The notes beneath the pieces are model-generated. The model was not told the DNA's origin. It saw only the letters and a program-made list of their open reading frames with translations, and did not search any database. This document shows positions 10,199 through 19,706 of a stretch of DNA of 64,000 bases, in pieces. Positions within the stretch are counted from its first letter, which is position 1; each line of letters starts with the position of its first letter. Source of the stretch: JACKBK01 sp963707275 (lineage in GTDB: Bacteria; Chloroflexota; Anaerolineae; JAAEKA01). The stretch is taken from positions 124,001 to 188,000 of the forward strand of contig CAVPPH010000004.1 of NCBI GenBank assembly GCA_963707275.1, read 5' to 3'. Both the position numbers and the translations under genes were made by a program.

Positions 10199-10330
10199 AT
10201 GGCAAAATCAGGTCGAGGCAGAAAGCACCGCGATTGGCGGCAGACGGTATTTATTATCATCAGCATCTTGATTGTGTTGAGCATGGCGCTGGCATTGATT
10301 GGAACTATCGCGCTCAGTCCGTCGGGTTAG
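10199..10330 (+). CDS. 43-residue single-span membrane protein
   Basis: A short ORF below usual length cut-offs. It has a good ribosome site (CGGAGG, six bases before ATG) and its own promoter. The sequence starts with a basic cytoplasmic tail (MAKSGRGRKHRDWRQ), followed by one hydrophobic helix of about 22 residues (VFIIISILIVLSMALALIG) and a short end. This is a positive-inside single-span protein. No family is recognised. It is divergent from nfeD-flotillin, so a link to membrane organisation is possible but only inferred. Confidence 0.6.
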   Translation: MAKSGRGRKHRDWRQTVFIIISILIVLSMALALIGTIALSPSG

Positions 10331-10402
10331 CGCGCTTGTTCGCGTAACTCATCGTGCACGCTGCTGAATTACATCTTCGTTCCTCCCCAAAACGAGACGT
10401 TC

Positions 10403-10720
10403 ATGTCAACCAAACCCCCGCCAAACTGTCGCTACTATTACGAGGACTTTCACCGCGGCCGCGAGGTCAGCGAATGCCGGCTGCCCAAGAGCCGCGATTC
10501 GGGCCACTGGGAGCGCAGCGTCTGTGACTCCTGCCGCGTGCCGGAGATTCTGCGCGAGACCAACTGCGCCCATCTGGCGCTGGAAGGCACGATCCGCAAG
10601 AAGCGCTTCGGCGAACGGATGGAAATCTTTTCGGTCTGCACAAAACACATGGTGCAGCTTTCCGACGGTAGGACCTGCGCCCAGTGCCAGACGGAGCAGG
10701 ACGCTCTGCTGGACGACTAG
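10403..10720 (+). CDS. small Cys-rich protein, probably zinc-binding
   Basis: 105 residues with eight cysteines (9, 25, 41, 44, 55, 79, 92, 95), including CxxC pairs at 41-44 (CDSC) and 92-95 (CAQC). This suggests one or two structural zinc sites. There is no signal peptide or membrane segment. I recognise no named family. It is followed six bases later by the hydrolase gene, so the two are probably co-transcribed. The ATG lacks a strong ribosome site. Confidence 0.6.
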   Translation: MSTKPPPNCRYYYEDFHRGREVSECRLPKSRDSGHWERSVCDSCRVPEILRETNCAHLALEGTIRKKRFGERMEIFSVCTKHMVQLSDGRTCAQCQTEQDALLDD

Positions 10721-10726
10721 ATCGCG

Positions 10727-11488
10727 ATGTTTGTCCGCCACGGCGACGCTGAGGTCTTCACGGTTTCGTTCGGCGCCGGGCCGCGCGCCATCGTCGCGCT
10801 GGGCGGCTGGGCTGGCAGTTGGGAACTATGGGCCGGGCCGTTTGCGCACCTCAGCAAGACCTGGCGCACAGTTGCCTACGATCACCGGGGCGCAGGCGCA
10901 ACCATTGCGCCGGTCGAGTCGATCTCCGTCGAGTCGATGACTGCCGACGTGTTTGCCATTATGGACGTGCTGGAGATCGAGCGCTGTGTGCTGGCAGGCG
11001 AGTCGGCGGGCGCGGCCATCGTGTTGCAGGCCGCGCTGCTACACCCTGAACAATTCGAAGGCCTGGTCCTTGTGGACGGGTTGACCTATCGGCCAATGCC
11101 GCAAGGACCGGATCCCTTTGTCCTCGGCTTGCAGTCCGATTTCGAGGCCACAGTCGGCCGGTTCGTAGACGCCTGCGTCCCCGAGCCTGACAGCATTGCG
11201 GTGCGCCAGTGGGGTCGCCAGATTTTGATGCGGTCTGCGCCAGCCGCGGCCATCCGGCTCTATCAGTGCATGGACGGCATCGATTTACGTCCGCACGTCG
11301 GTCACATCGCGTTGCCCACGCTGATACTGCACGGCGAACTGGATGCGTTAGTGTCTGTGGCGGCAGCGGAGTGGCTGGCCGCGGCGATGCCCAACAGCCG
11401 GTTGGAGATTTTCGCAGGTGCGGGTCACGTGCCGACGGTCACGCGGCCGGTTGAAGTCGCGACTGCAATCAACTCGTTCTTTCAATGA
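10727..11488 (+). CDS. alpha/beta hydrolase
   Basis: 253 residues with the alpha/beta-hydrolase fold: oxyanion region VALGGWAGSWELW, strand VAYDHRGAGAT, nucleophile elbow GESAG (Ser93), acid region ILHGELDALV and catalytic His in GAGHVPTV. Substrate unknown. The stop overlaps the next start (ATGA), coupling it to the GNAT gene. Confidence 0.85.
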   Translation: MFVRHGDAEVFTVSFGAGPRAIVALGGWAGSWELWAGPFAHLSKTWRTVAYDHRGAGATIAPVESISVESMTADVFAIMDVLEIERCVLAGESAGAAIVLQAALLHPEQFEGLVLVDGLTYRPMPQGPDPFVLGLQSDFEATVGRFVDACVPEPDSIAVRQWGRQILMRSAPAAAIRLYQCMDGIDLRPHVGHIALPTLILHGELDALVSVAAAEWLAAAMPNSRLEIFAGAGHVPTVTRPVEVATAINSFFQ

Positions 11489-12259
11489 CAGATTTCTCGT
11501 TCATCACGATCGGTTTCTCCGAAGCCGAGCCGGTTCTGCGCCGTCATCTTCAGGCGTTGCCTGCGCCAGTCGAACTCCTTTTTCGAGGATCACGTCCGCG
11601 CCTCGAACCAGTATCGCATCGAGATTGGTCAGGAGGTGATAGGCTGGACGGCTGTTCACGAGGAGTCGCTGATCACCCAGTTCGGCCTGTTCTCGCCGTA
11701 TCGCCATCTCGGCCAGCGTGCGTTTGCCCAGGTGCGCAAGCTGGAGCAGGTACAGGCTGCGATGGTGCCGACCAGCGACGAGTTCTACCTCTCCCATGCG
11801 CTCGATGATTACCGGCTTCTGGAGAAGCAGGGGTACTTTTTTCAGCACGACCTGCAGGCGGCGCGTTATCAGCCGCGCGGCGGGCAGGCGCACCGGCCCG
11901 CGACTCTGGACGACATCGCCGCGATCGGGCGCCTGACGGGCACGTTCTTCGACGATCTGGAGCGGCGGGTGCGCGAGGGGCAGCTAACTGTCGCAACCAG
12001 AGGCGACGATCCAGTGGGTTTTGGCATCATCGAGGTGAGTACCCTGACAGAAGGGGTTGCCAGCGTCGGTATGTTCACAGTCGAGGCGTACCGGCATCAG
12101 GGGGTCGGTGCGGGTATTATCGCACACCTTGTCGATACCTGTTGCGTTCGCGGACTGCGGCCGGTGGCTGGCTGCTGGTATTACAACCACAATTCCAAGA
12201 AGACGCTGGAGCGGGCTGGCATGGTCAGCCAAACGCGTCTGTTGCGCGTGTCATACTAG
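11485..12259 (+). CDS. GNAT-family N-acetyltransferase, frameshifted
   Basis: The N-terminal 30 residues (MTDFSFITIGFSEAEPVLRR) are in one frame and the rest in another. The break lies in the TTTTT run near 11580, after which FFEDHVRASNQYRIEIGQ continues. About 257 residues. The C-terminal GNAT domain is clear: VASVGMFTVEAYRHQGVGAG is the acetyl-CoA-binding strand and loop, followed by YYNHNSKKTLERAGM. The acceptor is unknown. Confidence 0.8.
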
Positions 12260-12288
12260 CACACCGTAAACGAACAAGTTGCGAAGGT

Positions 12289-12353
12289 TATTGCGAGGGC
12301 CGCCGAAGCAATCTCGTGTATCACAGACAGGATTGCTTCGGCGGCCCTCGCAA
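12289..12353. repeat. perfect 24-base inverted repeat (ATTGCGAGGGCC type)
   Basis: The left arm (12289-12312, starting ATTGCGAGGGCC) and right arm (12330-12353) are exact reverse complements around a 17-base loop. Elements with the same ATTGCGAGG...GAAGCAATC signature are scattered in many bacterial genomes and look like small non-autonomous elements. It lies between two convergent genes. Confidence 0.85.
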
Positions 12354-12397
12354 TGACACACAAGAGTTAGTTTGCGATGTAGTTTGCGCACGTCTCA

Positions 12398-12431
12398 GAA
12401 GTTCGACTTTGCCGAAAAAAAACCGTACTTC
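12398..12431. repeat. 34-base hairpin with A8 loop tract, copy 1
   Basis: Arms GAAGTTCG and CGTACTTC with an A8 run in the loop. Its reverse complement matches 43574-43607 at 30 of 34 positions. Both copies lie between convergent gene ends, which suggests a bidirectional terminator or a mobile hairpin. Confidence 0.65.
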
Positions 12432-12453
12432 TATTCCGTGGCGTCGAATCGAA

Positions 12454-12494
12454 GAGCGGCAGGCTCAGGGCGAAAACGCCTGAACCTGCCGCTC
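12454..12494 (-). terminator. strong hairpin terminator of the DsbA-like gene
   Basis: GAGCGGCAGG...CCTGCCGCTC with an inner CAGGGCG/CGCCTG stem and an AAAA loop, 25 bases beyond the minus-strand stop. No long T-run follows. Confidence 0.55.
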
Positions 12495-12519
12495 CTGCTG
12501 TTTGCTGCGGTTTATCTGC

Positions 12520-13353
12520 CTACTCGCCGACAGGCGGGGCGGTCAGCACCTGGTTGATGACCTCTGCGAGCTGATCGTATTCCACGAAGCCGGGAATACG
12601 GGTTCCCTGGCCGGTCGATGGGTTGAAGATGAAGAAGGTCGGCGTGCCGGTGACTCCGGCGCTCTGACCGAGTGCAGAGTCCTCCTGCCAGCGCTGGCGG
12701 CCACCGCCGCTGTCGAGGCAGGCACGAAACGTGGCGGTGTCCAGACCCAGTTGCGCGGCGTATTCTTCGAACCGGGCGGGCAAGTCGGCTACCGCGCCCC
12801 AACTGGCGTTTTCCTCGAACAGCAGCTCTTTCATCTCCCAGAACTTGTCTTGCTGGGCCGCACACTCAGCCGCCTCGGCGGCGTCATCGGCGCGGTCGTG
12901 GCTGGGCAGTGGATAGTGCTTGTAGATCAGGCGTACGGAGCCATCGGCGACCAACGTTTCTTTCAGTTTCGGTTCTGTCTCCAGCACGTGGCGACGGCAG
13001 AACGGTCACTGGAAGTCCGAGAAGTCGATGATGACGACCGGCGCATCGGCTGCACCCAGCGTGGACGAACCGTCCAGCGTAAAGCCGGGCCGGGCCGGGT
13101 CCACACTCAGCGGGTCCGGTTCATCCGCGGCGGGATCGCTGCTGGCGGGGTCGCTGGGGGCGGGCGTGTCTGCCTGGCTTGAGTCGTCGGTCGGCGCGGG
13201 CGCGGCGGTTGCCGTTGGCGCCTCGGTGGGTGGCTGCTCGATCGTGGCCTGGACATTGGACAACTGGCTGTCCACCTGTGCTGTTGGCGCCTGGCACGCC
13301 GCCATCAGCAGGCCCAGCACGAGCAGCAGCCCTATTATGGGTAGCTTACGCAT
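12520..13353 (-). CDS. DsbA-like thioredoxin-fold lipoprotein with in-frame TGA at the active-site Cys (candidate selenoprotein)
   Basis: 277 residues if the TGA is read. Lipoprotein signal with LMAAC (Cys20), a Pro/Ala/Thr/Asp linker (about 21-95), then a DsbA/Thioredoxin_4 domain (about 100-277): APVVIIDFSDFQ, TGA, PFCRRHVLETEPKL. It continues through YKHYPLPSHDRADDAAEAA, GVTGTPTFFIF (the cis-Pro loop) and GFVEYDQLAEVI. The TGA (13008-13006, codon 116) replaces the first Cys of the family's CPFC/CPYC active site. There is no frameshift: both halves are in one frame. A SECIS-like hairpin follows (12972-13003). The ATG at 13353 has GAGGAG upstream. A TGC-to-TGA sequence error is the main alternative. 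Confidence 0.75.
12972..13003 (-). promoter_or_regulatory. SECIS-like stem-loop after the in-frame TGA
   Basis: Starting two bases after the TGA, GTTCT/AGAAC, GTC/GAC and CCA/TGG stack into one stem with a three-base bulge and one G-A mismatch. They close on a five-base loop CGTGC. The loop begins 18 bases after the TGA and has G as its second base, matching the known bacterial SECIS pattern (loop 16-37 bases from UGA, G early in the loop). Folding was done by eye. Confidence 0.45.
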
Positions 13354-13363
13354 CAGTTTCTCC

Positions 13364-14494
13364 TCAGATTTGGGGATCGGCCGTCGGGTGTACGACGGCA
13401 TCGACCAGATAATCGCTCTGTCCGCTTTGCTTGAGCTGGTCCACGATCTGGCGCACGTCTTCAGCGCGCTCGCGCGGGCAGATCAGCACGGCGTCTTCAG
13501 TGTCGATGATGATCAGGTTTTCCACGCCGACGGTTGCCACCAGCCGCTGAGCGGTGTAGATCAACGTGTTGCGCGTGTCGGGTGTCACGGTCAGGCCGCG
13601 GCCGCGGATCACGTTGCCGCTGTCGTCGCTGTCCAGCACCTCCAGCAACGTTGCCCAACTGCCGATGTCGGTCCAGCCGATGTCCACCGGCAGCACGGCG
13701 ATATCGTCGGCGCGCTCCATAATGCCATAGTCGATAGTCTGGTGCGGCAGCGTCGGAAAGACCCGTTGCAGCGTGGCGTCGGCGTCTGCGCTGCCCAGCG
13801 CGGCCGCGATCTCGCTCAGCCCGGCGTGCAGCTCCGGCATGTGGCGGGCAAACTCAGCCATGATCCGGTCGACGCGCCAGGCGAACAGGCCGGAGTTCCA
13901 GCTATGGCGGCCATCGGCCAGGAAACGCTCGGCGGTCGGCAGATCGGGCTTCTCCACGAAGCGTACGACGCGGAAGGCCGGCTGCCCGCCGGCGTCTGGC
14001 AGCGACTCGCCCTGTTCCACATAGCCGAGGCCGGTGTGAGCGAACGTTGGCTTGATGCCCAGCGTGACCAATGAGCCGCGCTCGGCGACTTCAGCCGCTG
14101 CCGCCAACGAGTCGCGAAACGCCTGCGGCTTGAGGATCAGGTGATCGGCGTGTACCGAGGCCATGATCGCGTCCGGCTGCACATGGCCTGCCAGCGCAGC
14201 GCCCAAGCCAACGGCAGCAGCCGTGCCGCGCGGCAGCGGCTCGCCGATAACGTGGTCGGCCGGCAGCTCGGGCAACTGGCGGCGGGCCAGATCGACGTAC
14301 TGCGCGTTGGTGACTACCAGAATCCGCTGCGGCGGCACCAGCGGCGTAAGCCGGCGGAAAGTCTCTTGCAGCATCGTTCCCTGGCCGGTGAAGTCGAGGA
14401 ACTGTTTGGGATATGCCTGGCGGCTGCGCGGCCACAGGCGGGTTCCGCTGCCCCCGGCCAGGATGACGATGACAAGGCGATTGATGACATTCAT
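13364..14494 (-). CDS. manC: mannose-1-phosphate guanylyltransferase
   Basis: Makes GDP-mannose from mannose-1-phosphate and GTP for glycan synthesis. 376 residues, the length of the guanylyltransferase domain without the isomerase domain. Motifs: nucleotide-binding VILAGGSGTRLWPRSRQAYPK, then FVEKPDLPTAERFL, WNSGLFAWRVDRI, and DIGWTDIGSWATL, all diagnostic of the family. Its promoter places the transcription start about three bases before the ATG and there is no ribosome site, so the mRNA may be leaderless. The DsbA-like gene starts 10 bases after its stop, suggesting co-transcription. Confidence 0.92.
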   Translation of the reverse strand: MNVINRLVIVILAGGSGTRLWPRSRQAYPKQFLDFTGQGTMLQETFRRLTPLVPPQRILVVTNAQYVDLARRQLPELPADHVIGEPLPRGTAAAVGLGAALAGHVQPDAIMASVHADHLILKPQAFRDSLAAAAEVAERGSLVTLGIKPTFAHTGLGYVEQGESLPDAGGQPAFRVVRFVEKPDLPTAERFLADGRHSWNSGLFAWRVDRIMAEFARHMPELHAGLSEIAAALGSADADATLQRVFPTLPHQTIDYGIMERADDIAVLPVDIGWTDIGSWATLLEVLDSDDSGNVIRGRGLTVTPDTRNTLIYTAQRLVATVGVENLIIIDTEDAVLICPRERAEDVRQIVDQLKQSGQSDYLVDAVVHPTADPQI

Positions 14495-14503
14495 TGTGGG
14501 GGG

Positions 14504-14532
14504 AGTATAGCGTAAAGCGATGGCTGGGGCAA
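14504..14532 (-). promoter_or_regulatory. promoter of manC, probably giving a leaderless mRNA
   Basis: Minus strand TTGCCC (14532-14527), 17-base spacer, TATACT (14509-14504). The predicted start point is only about three bases before the manC ATG at 14494. Confidence 0.6.
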
Positions 14533-15030
14533 GTTGAACAAAGCGCGGGGTGTTGCGCCGTCGATATCAGGCGGAACCATGCGCAAAGTCTGGAAATCGC
14601 GATGATTGGGCTGCTAAACATGATTTGCGTCATAGTGCGCCGTTGATCTTCGTGATAAGATGTTTGGTGTCTGGTTCGCTCGATGAAGCGCGTTCCGCTG
14701 TTCTCAAGTCGTGTTTGCGAAATCCTGACATGTTCTGCGCTTGCACGGCTTTTGTTTTTGCGAAATCATAGCATCCATGCTAGACTTCGGTTGCGCAATT
14801 CTCCGCCCGGTTCGTTCGTTCGGTTCCCTGTTGGCCACGCTGGCTCGCAACCAGCTCGTGCGTCTTGCGTTTCAGCCCGGCACCTTTGCGCAGCAGTTTT
14901 GGTTTCCTCTCAACCTTGAATCGCCTCTGACAGCGAGTCGCCGCGCAGTCTGATGAAAGGAGGTGTTTCGCGCCAGGCATCAATATTCGTCCCATCATTC
15001 TCGTGATTTCTGTGCTTTACTATCGACGCT
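14533..15030. other. long intergenic region upstream of glpF, nothing recognised
   Basis: Roughly 500 bases without a convincing gene. Short open frames of 65-80 codons occur on both strands but lack ribosome sites and family resemblance. A TGAAAGGAGGTG stretch near 14952 looks like a ribosome site with no good start behind it. No riboswitch motif was recognised. Confidence 0.4.
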
Positions 15031-15046
15031 GTTACATTGACGTAAC
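15031..15046. promoter_or_regulatory. palindromic operator candidate upstream of glpF
   Basis: GTTACATTGACGTAAC, an imperfect palindrome 45 bases before the glpF start, placed where a regulator of the glycerol genes could bind. No regulator gene is in the window. Confidence 0.3.
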
Positions 15047-15090
15047 AAAAGTAAACTGCTTACCAATCATTCCATTCAAGGAGGAATAGA

Positions 15091-15804
15091 ATGGGTACCC
15101 AAATTCTTATCAGTGAGATCATCGGCACCATGTTGCTGCTGCTCCTGGGCGATGGTGTCGTGGCCAATGTTGTGTTGAAGGGAACCAAGGGCAACAGCTC
15201 AGGCTGGATTGTGATCACCTGGGGTTGGGCGATGGCGGTCTTCGTCGGCGCCTATGCGGCCGTAGCCATGGGCAGCGGCGCACACTTGAACCCGGCGGTC
15301 ACCATCGGTCTCTTCGTTGCAGGCGTAACCCCCGCTGGGGAAGTTCCCTACTACCTGGTCGGCGAGTTCGTCGGCGCGTTTCTTGGCGCTTTCCTGGTTT
15401 GGCTGCACTACTATCAGCACTTTGCGGGTACTGACGATCCAGGCGCGAAGCTGGCTGTGTTCTCCACCGGTCCGGCGATTCGCGGCACAGTGATGAACCT
15501 GATCTCTGAAATCATCGGCACCTTTGTGCTGATGTTCGCTATTCTGGCGATTCCCAAGATGTTTGCCCTGCCGGGACCGTTCACCGTCGGTTTGGCCGTC
15601 CTGGTCATCGGTTTGGCGCTCGGCGGTACCACGGGCTATGCGATCAATCCCGCTCGTGACCTGTCACCCCGTATCGCGCACGCCATCTTGCCGATCCCTG
15701 GCAAAGGCAGCAGTGACTGGGGCTATGCCTGGATACCGGTCATCGGCCCGATTATTGGCGCCGTGATCGCAGCCCTGCTGGCCGGTGTGGTAATTCCCGC
15801 GTAG
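15091..15804 (+). CDS. glpF: glycerol uptake facilitator (MIP/aquaporin family)
   Basis: A 237-residue membrane channel with six helices and two half-helices bearing the NPA boxes: HLNPAVTIG (about residue 68) and AINPARDLSPR (about residue 187). The Asp after the second NPAR is typical of glycerol-conducting aquaglyceroporins rather than water channels. Ribosome site AAGGAGGAATAG precedes the ATG. First gene of the glycerol cluster, passing glycerol to GlpK. Confidence 0.93.
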   Translation: MGTQILISEIIGTMLLLLLGDGVVANVVLKGTKGNSSGWIVITWGWAMAVFVGAYAAVAMGSGAHLNPAVTIGLFVAGVTPAGEVPYYLVGEFVGAFLGAFLVWLHYYQHFAGTDDPGAKLAVFSTGPAIRGTVMNLISEIIGTFVLMFAILAIPKMFALPGPFTVGLAVLVIGLALGGTTGYAINPARDLSPRIAHAILPIPGKGSSDWGYAWIPVIGPIIGAVIAALLAGVVIPA

Positions 15805-15829
15805 TTTGTTGGCTCGTCGTGATCTGGCC

Positions 15830-15852
15830 CGCCTGCTGTCAGGCGTTTCGTT
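15830..15852 (+). terminator. hairpin after glpF
   Basis: CGCCTG and CAGGCG around CTGT, followed by TTTCGTT, 26 bases after the glpF stop. Possibly a partial terminator between glpF and dhaK. Confidence 0.45.
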
Positions 15853-15992
15853 GCCCGGTAAACACGGCCTGAGTTGAGCTTTTTGGAGCCGGGCGTGCAC
15901 TGTGGTTGAGCCTCTGGGCGCCGCGCTGCATGTCCGGCTCTTGACCCGCTTTGTATCACCCAATTGATTGCCTCGAAGAGGAGCGACACTCG

Positions 15993-16995
15993 ATGAAGAA
16001 ACTAATCAACAAGCCAGAAGATGTGGTGAAGGAAGAATTGATGGGCGTTGCATTGGCCCACTCGGACCTGGTGCGCGTGCATTTCGATCCCGATTATGTG
16101 GTGCGCGTCGATGCCCCGATTGAAAACAAGGTCGGGATCGTCTCCGGCGGCGGCAGCGGTCACGAGCCGATGCACGGCGGTTTTGTCGGCATGGGCATGC
16201 TCGATGCAGCCTGTCCCGGCGCCGTCTTCACCTCGCCCACCCCTGACCAGATGCTGGAAGCCACCAAGGCCGTTGACGGCGGTGTCGGTGTGCTGCACAT
16301 CGTCAAGAACTACACCGGCGACGTCATGAACTTCGAAATGGCAGCGGAGATGGCTGCAGCCGAAGGAATCGAGGTAGCCGCCGTGGTCATCGACGACGAT
16401 GTGGCGGTGGAGAACAGCACCTGGACCGCAGGACGTCGCGGCGTTGGCACGACTGTGCTGGCCGAGAAGATCTGCGGCGCGGCTGCAGAAGAGGGCAAGA
16501 GCCTGCAAGAAGTGGCCGATCTTTGCCGCAAGGTCAACGGCTGGGGCCGCAGCATGGGCATGGCGCTGACTTCCTGCACCGTGCCGCACGCCGGCAAGCC
16601 GACCTTCGACCTCCCCGAAGACCAGATGGAGATCGGCGTCGGCATTCACGGCGAGCCGGGTCGCACCCGCATGGAACTGAAGACGGCTGACGAGATCACC
16701 GAGATGCTCACCGAGGCCATTGTCAGCGACCTGCCCTTCGAGAAGGGCGACCACGTCATCGCGATGGTCAACGGCATGGGCGGCACGCCGCTCATCGAGC
16801 TCTACATCGTCTACCACAAGATGGTGCAGATTCTCAGAAGCGCATGGCATCTTCGTCGCCCGCCGGCTAATCGGCAACTACATCACCTCGCTGGAAATGG
16901 CCGGTTGCTCCATCACGCTGCTCAAGGCGGACGAGGAACTGCTGCGCTATTGGGATGCGCCGGTGAAGACAGCCGGGCTGCGCTGGGGAGTCTGA
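15993..16995 (+). CDS. dhaK: dihydroxyacetone kinase subunit DhaK, frameshifted
   Basis: Binds dihydroxyacetone covalently for phosphorylation by DhaL. Start MKKLINKPEDVVKEELMG; substrate site GIVSGGGSGHEPMHGGFVG; the His in GVGIHGEPGR is the covalent substrate ligand. An inserted A near 16837 (ATTCTCAGAAGC) shifts the frame; the correct C-terminus (EAHGIFVARRLIGNYITSLE to a TGA at 16993) follows in the next frame. Total about 333 residues, normal for DhaK. dhaL follows after a repeat-filled gap. Confidence 0.9.
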
Positions 16996-17128
16996 GTTAC
17001 AAGTTGCAAGTAGGTAGGTTGCAAGTGGCGAGTTGCTGATGGCTGATGGCAGATAGCGGATGGCCTGCTGATCGCTGACCTCTGGTTTCTGACTTCTGAC
17101 TTCTCACGTGCAACCTGCAACTCCCAAC
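16996..17128. repeat. GTTGCAAGT-type word array between dhaK and dhaL
   Basis: Copies of GTTGCAAGT, then a GATGGC/GCTGATGGC word, then TTCTGACTTCTGAC, and finally GTGCAACCTGCAACTC, which is complementary to the first word. The beginning and end can pair. No coding potential. Confidence 0.7.
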
Positions 17129-17140
17129 ACGAGGTGAACA

Positions 17141-17773
17141 GTGATCAAGCGAGAAGACGTGCTGACCTGGCTGACATGCTACCGCCAGGTGTTGAAGGAC
17201 AACAAAGACTACCTGACCGAGTTGGACTCGGCCATCGGTGACGCGGACCATGGAGCGAACATGGATCGCGGCTTCAACGCTGTGGTGGCTAAACTGCCCT
17301 CGGTCGAGGACAAGGACATCGGCGCGATCCTGAAGACAGCGGGCATGACGCTTGTGTCCACCGTCGGCGGGGCTGGCGGCCCGCTGTACGGCACGTTTTT
17401 CATGCGGGCCGGAATGGCGGTCGATGGCAAGGCAGAGTTGACGCCCGATGAGTTGGCGGCAGCGTTCGATGCCGGCGTGGCCGGCGTGCAGCAGCGCGGC
17501 AAGGCGACTCCGGGCGAGAAGACGATGCTGGACTCGCTGATACCCGCCTGCCAGGCGTTGCGCGACTCGCTGAATGACGGCAACGACTTGAAGGTTTCGC
17601 TGGATGCTGCCGCTGCCGCTGCTGAGCAGGGCATGAAGGATACCATTCCCATGCTTGCCACCAAGGGCCGCGCCAGCTATCTCGGCGAACGCAGCATTGG
17701 TCATCAGGACCCGGGCGCGACCTCGTCTTTCCTGCTTGTCCAGTGCGCCGCCGATTGTTTCGGCAAGGATTAA
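17141..17773 (+). CDS. dhaL: dihydroxyacetone kinase ADP-binding subunit DhaL
   Basis: 210 residues, the length of PTS-type DhaL. The nucleotide/Mg motif ELDSAIGDADHGANMDRGF is present. GGAGGPLYGTFFMRAG and a C-terminal GRASYLGERSIGHQDPGATS follow, both typical. The start is GTG behind GAGGTG. In the PTS-linked system a third subunit, DhaM, re-phosphorylates the bound ADP; no dhaM is present in this window. Confidence 0.92.
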   Translation: MIKREDVLTWLTCYRQVLKDNKDYLTELDSAIGDADHGANMDRGFNAVVAKLPSVEDKDIGAILKTAGMTLVSTVGGAGGPLYGTFFMRAGMAVDGKAELTPDELAAAFDAGVAGVQQRGKATPGEKTMLDSLIPACQALRDSLNDGNDLKVSLDAAAAAAEQGMKDTIPMLATKGRASYLGERSIGHQDPGATSSFLLVQCAADCFGKD

Positions 17774-17785
17774 CAATGTAGAACG

Positions 17786-17875
17786 GCAGGTGACAGTCCC
17801 TCCGGGATGGTTTCCAATCACTTTTCGCAGACTCCTGTAGTCCGACGAAAGGAGTCGAAAGCGACTTTCACCTGC
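17786..17875. repeat. long imperfect hairpin (GCAGGTGACAGTC type)
   Basis: Outer arms GCAGGTGACAGTC (17786-17798) and GACTTTCACCTGC (17863-17875) pair with one mismatch. Inner arms GACTCC (17830-17835) and GGAGTC (17851-17856) also pair. It lies between dhaL and the short ORF before glpK and may act as a processing or attenuation structure. Confidence 0.6.
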
Positions 17876-17897
17876 ACAGTTACCTGGAGGATCGACC

Positions 17898-18068
17898 ATG
17901 GGACGTCTGCTGGAATGGGTAAAAACGCCAACCGGGCCTCGCTCACAAGACCGTGTCGCGCCACCTAAGGCGCCGGCAGCGCATGACCAGTCGATCCAAA
18001 CGGACCCACCCAAGCCAGCGATGCCGCTGGCGTCGCTACGGCTGCCAGGATGGCAGCGAAACGTTTAA
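17898..18068 (+). CDS. 56-residue unknown protein upstream of glpK
   Basis: ORF with a strong ribosome site (GGAGG, seven bases before ATG) lying in the glycerol cluster. MGRLLEWVKTPTGPRSQDR is followed by a Pro/Ala-rich middle and the ending RLPGWQRNV. No hydrophobic helix and no known family. The stop is 24 bases before glpK, which has its own AAAGGAG site. It could be a real small protein or a translated leader. Confidence 0.45.
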   Translation: MGRLLEWVKTPTGPRSQDRVAPPKAPAAHDQSIQTDPPKPAMPLASLRLPGWQRNV

Positions 18069-18092
18069 CTGACGAACAAAGGAGTTCATCAA

Positions 18093-19586
<1,494 letters not shown>

Positions 19587-19615
19587 CCACGTAACCAACC
19601 TTTGCGACATCCTTG

Positions 19616-19650
19616 CGGGGCGTCTCTGCAACAGCAGGGGCGCCCCGTTT
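19616..19650 (+). terminator. rho-independent-type terminator of glpK
   Basis: CGGGGCG (19616-19622) and CGCCCCG (19641-19647), with inner CTG/CAG pairing, followed by TTT. Confidence 0.7.
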
Positions 19651-19706
19651 GCGTATGCATTAAGCACGCGACATGATCTCTGGCAGAATAGCGTTCGAAA
19701 CAGTCC

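Noticed and set aside
12520..12987. Independent 155-residue thioredoxin-like protein starting at GTG 12987
   Set aside because: It is in the same frame as the lipoprotein N-terminal half, and the proposed start would remove the essential active-site strand; read-through of the TGA (or an error) explains it better.
14550..14953. Short plus-strand frames in the manC-glpF gap
   Set aside because: No ribosome sites, no hydrophobic or domain pattern, and unlike neighbouring coding sequence.
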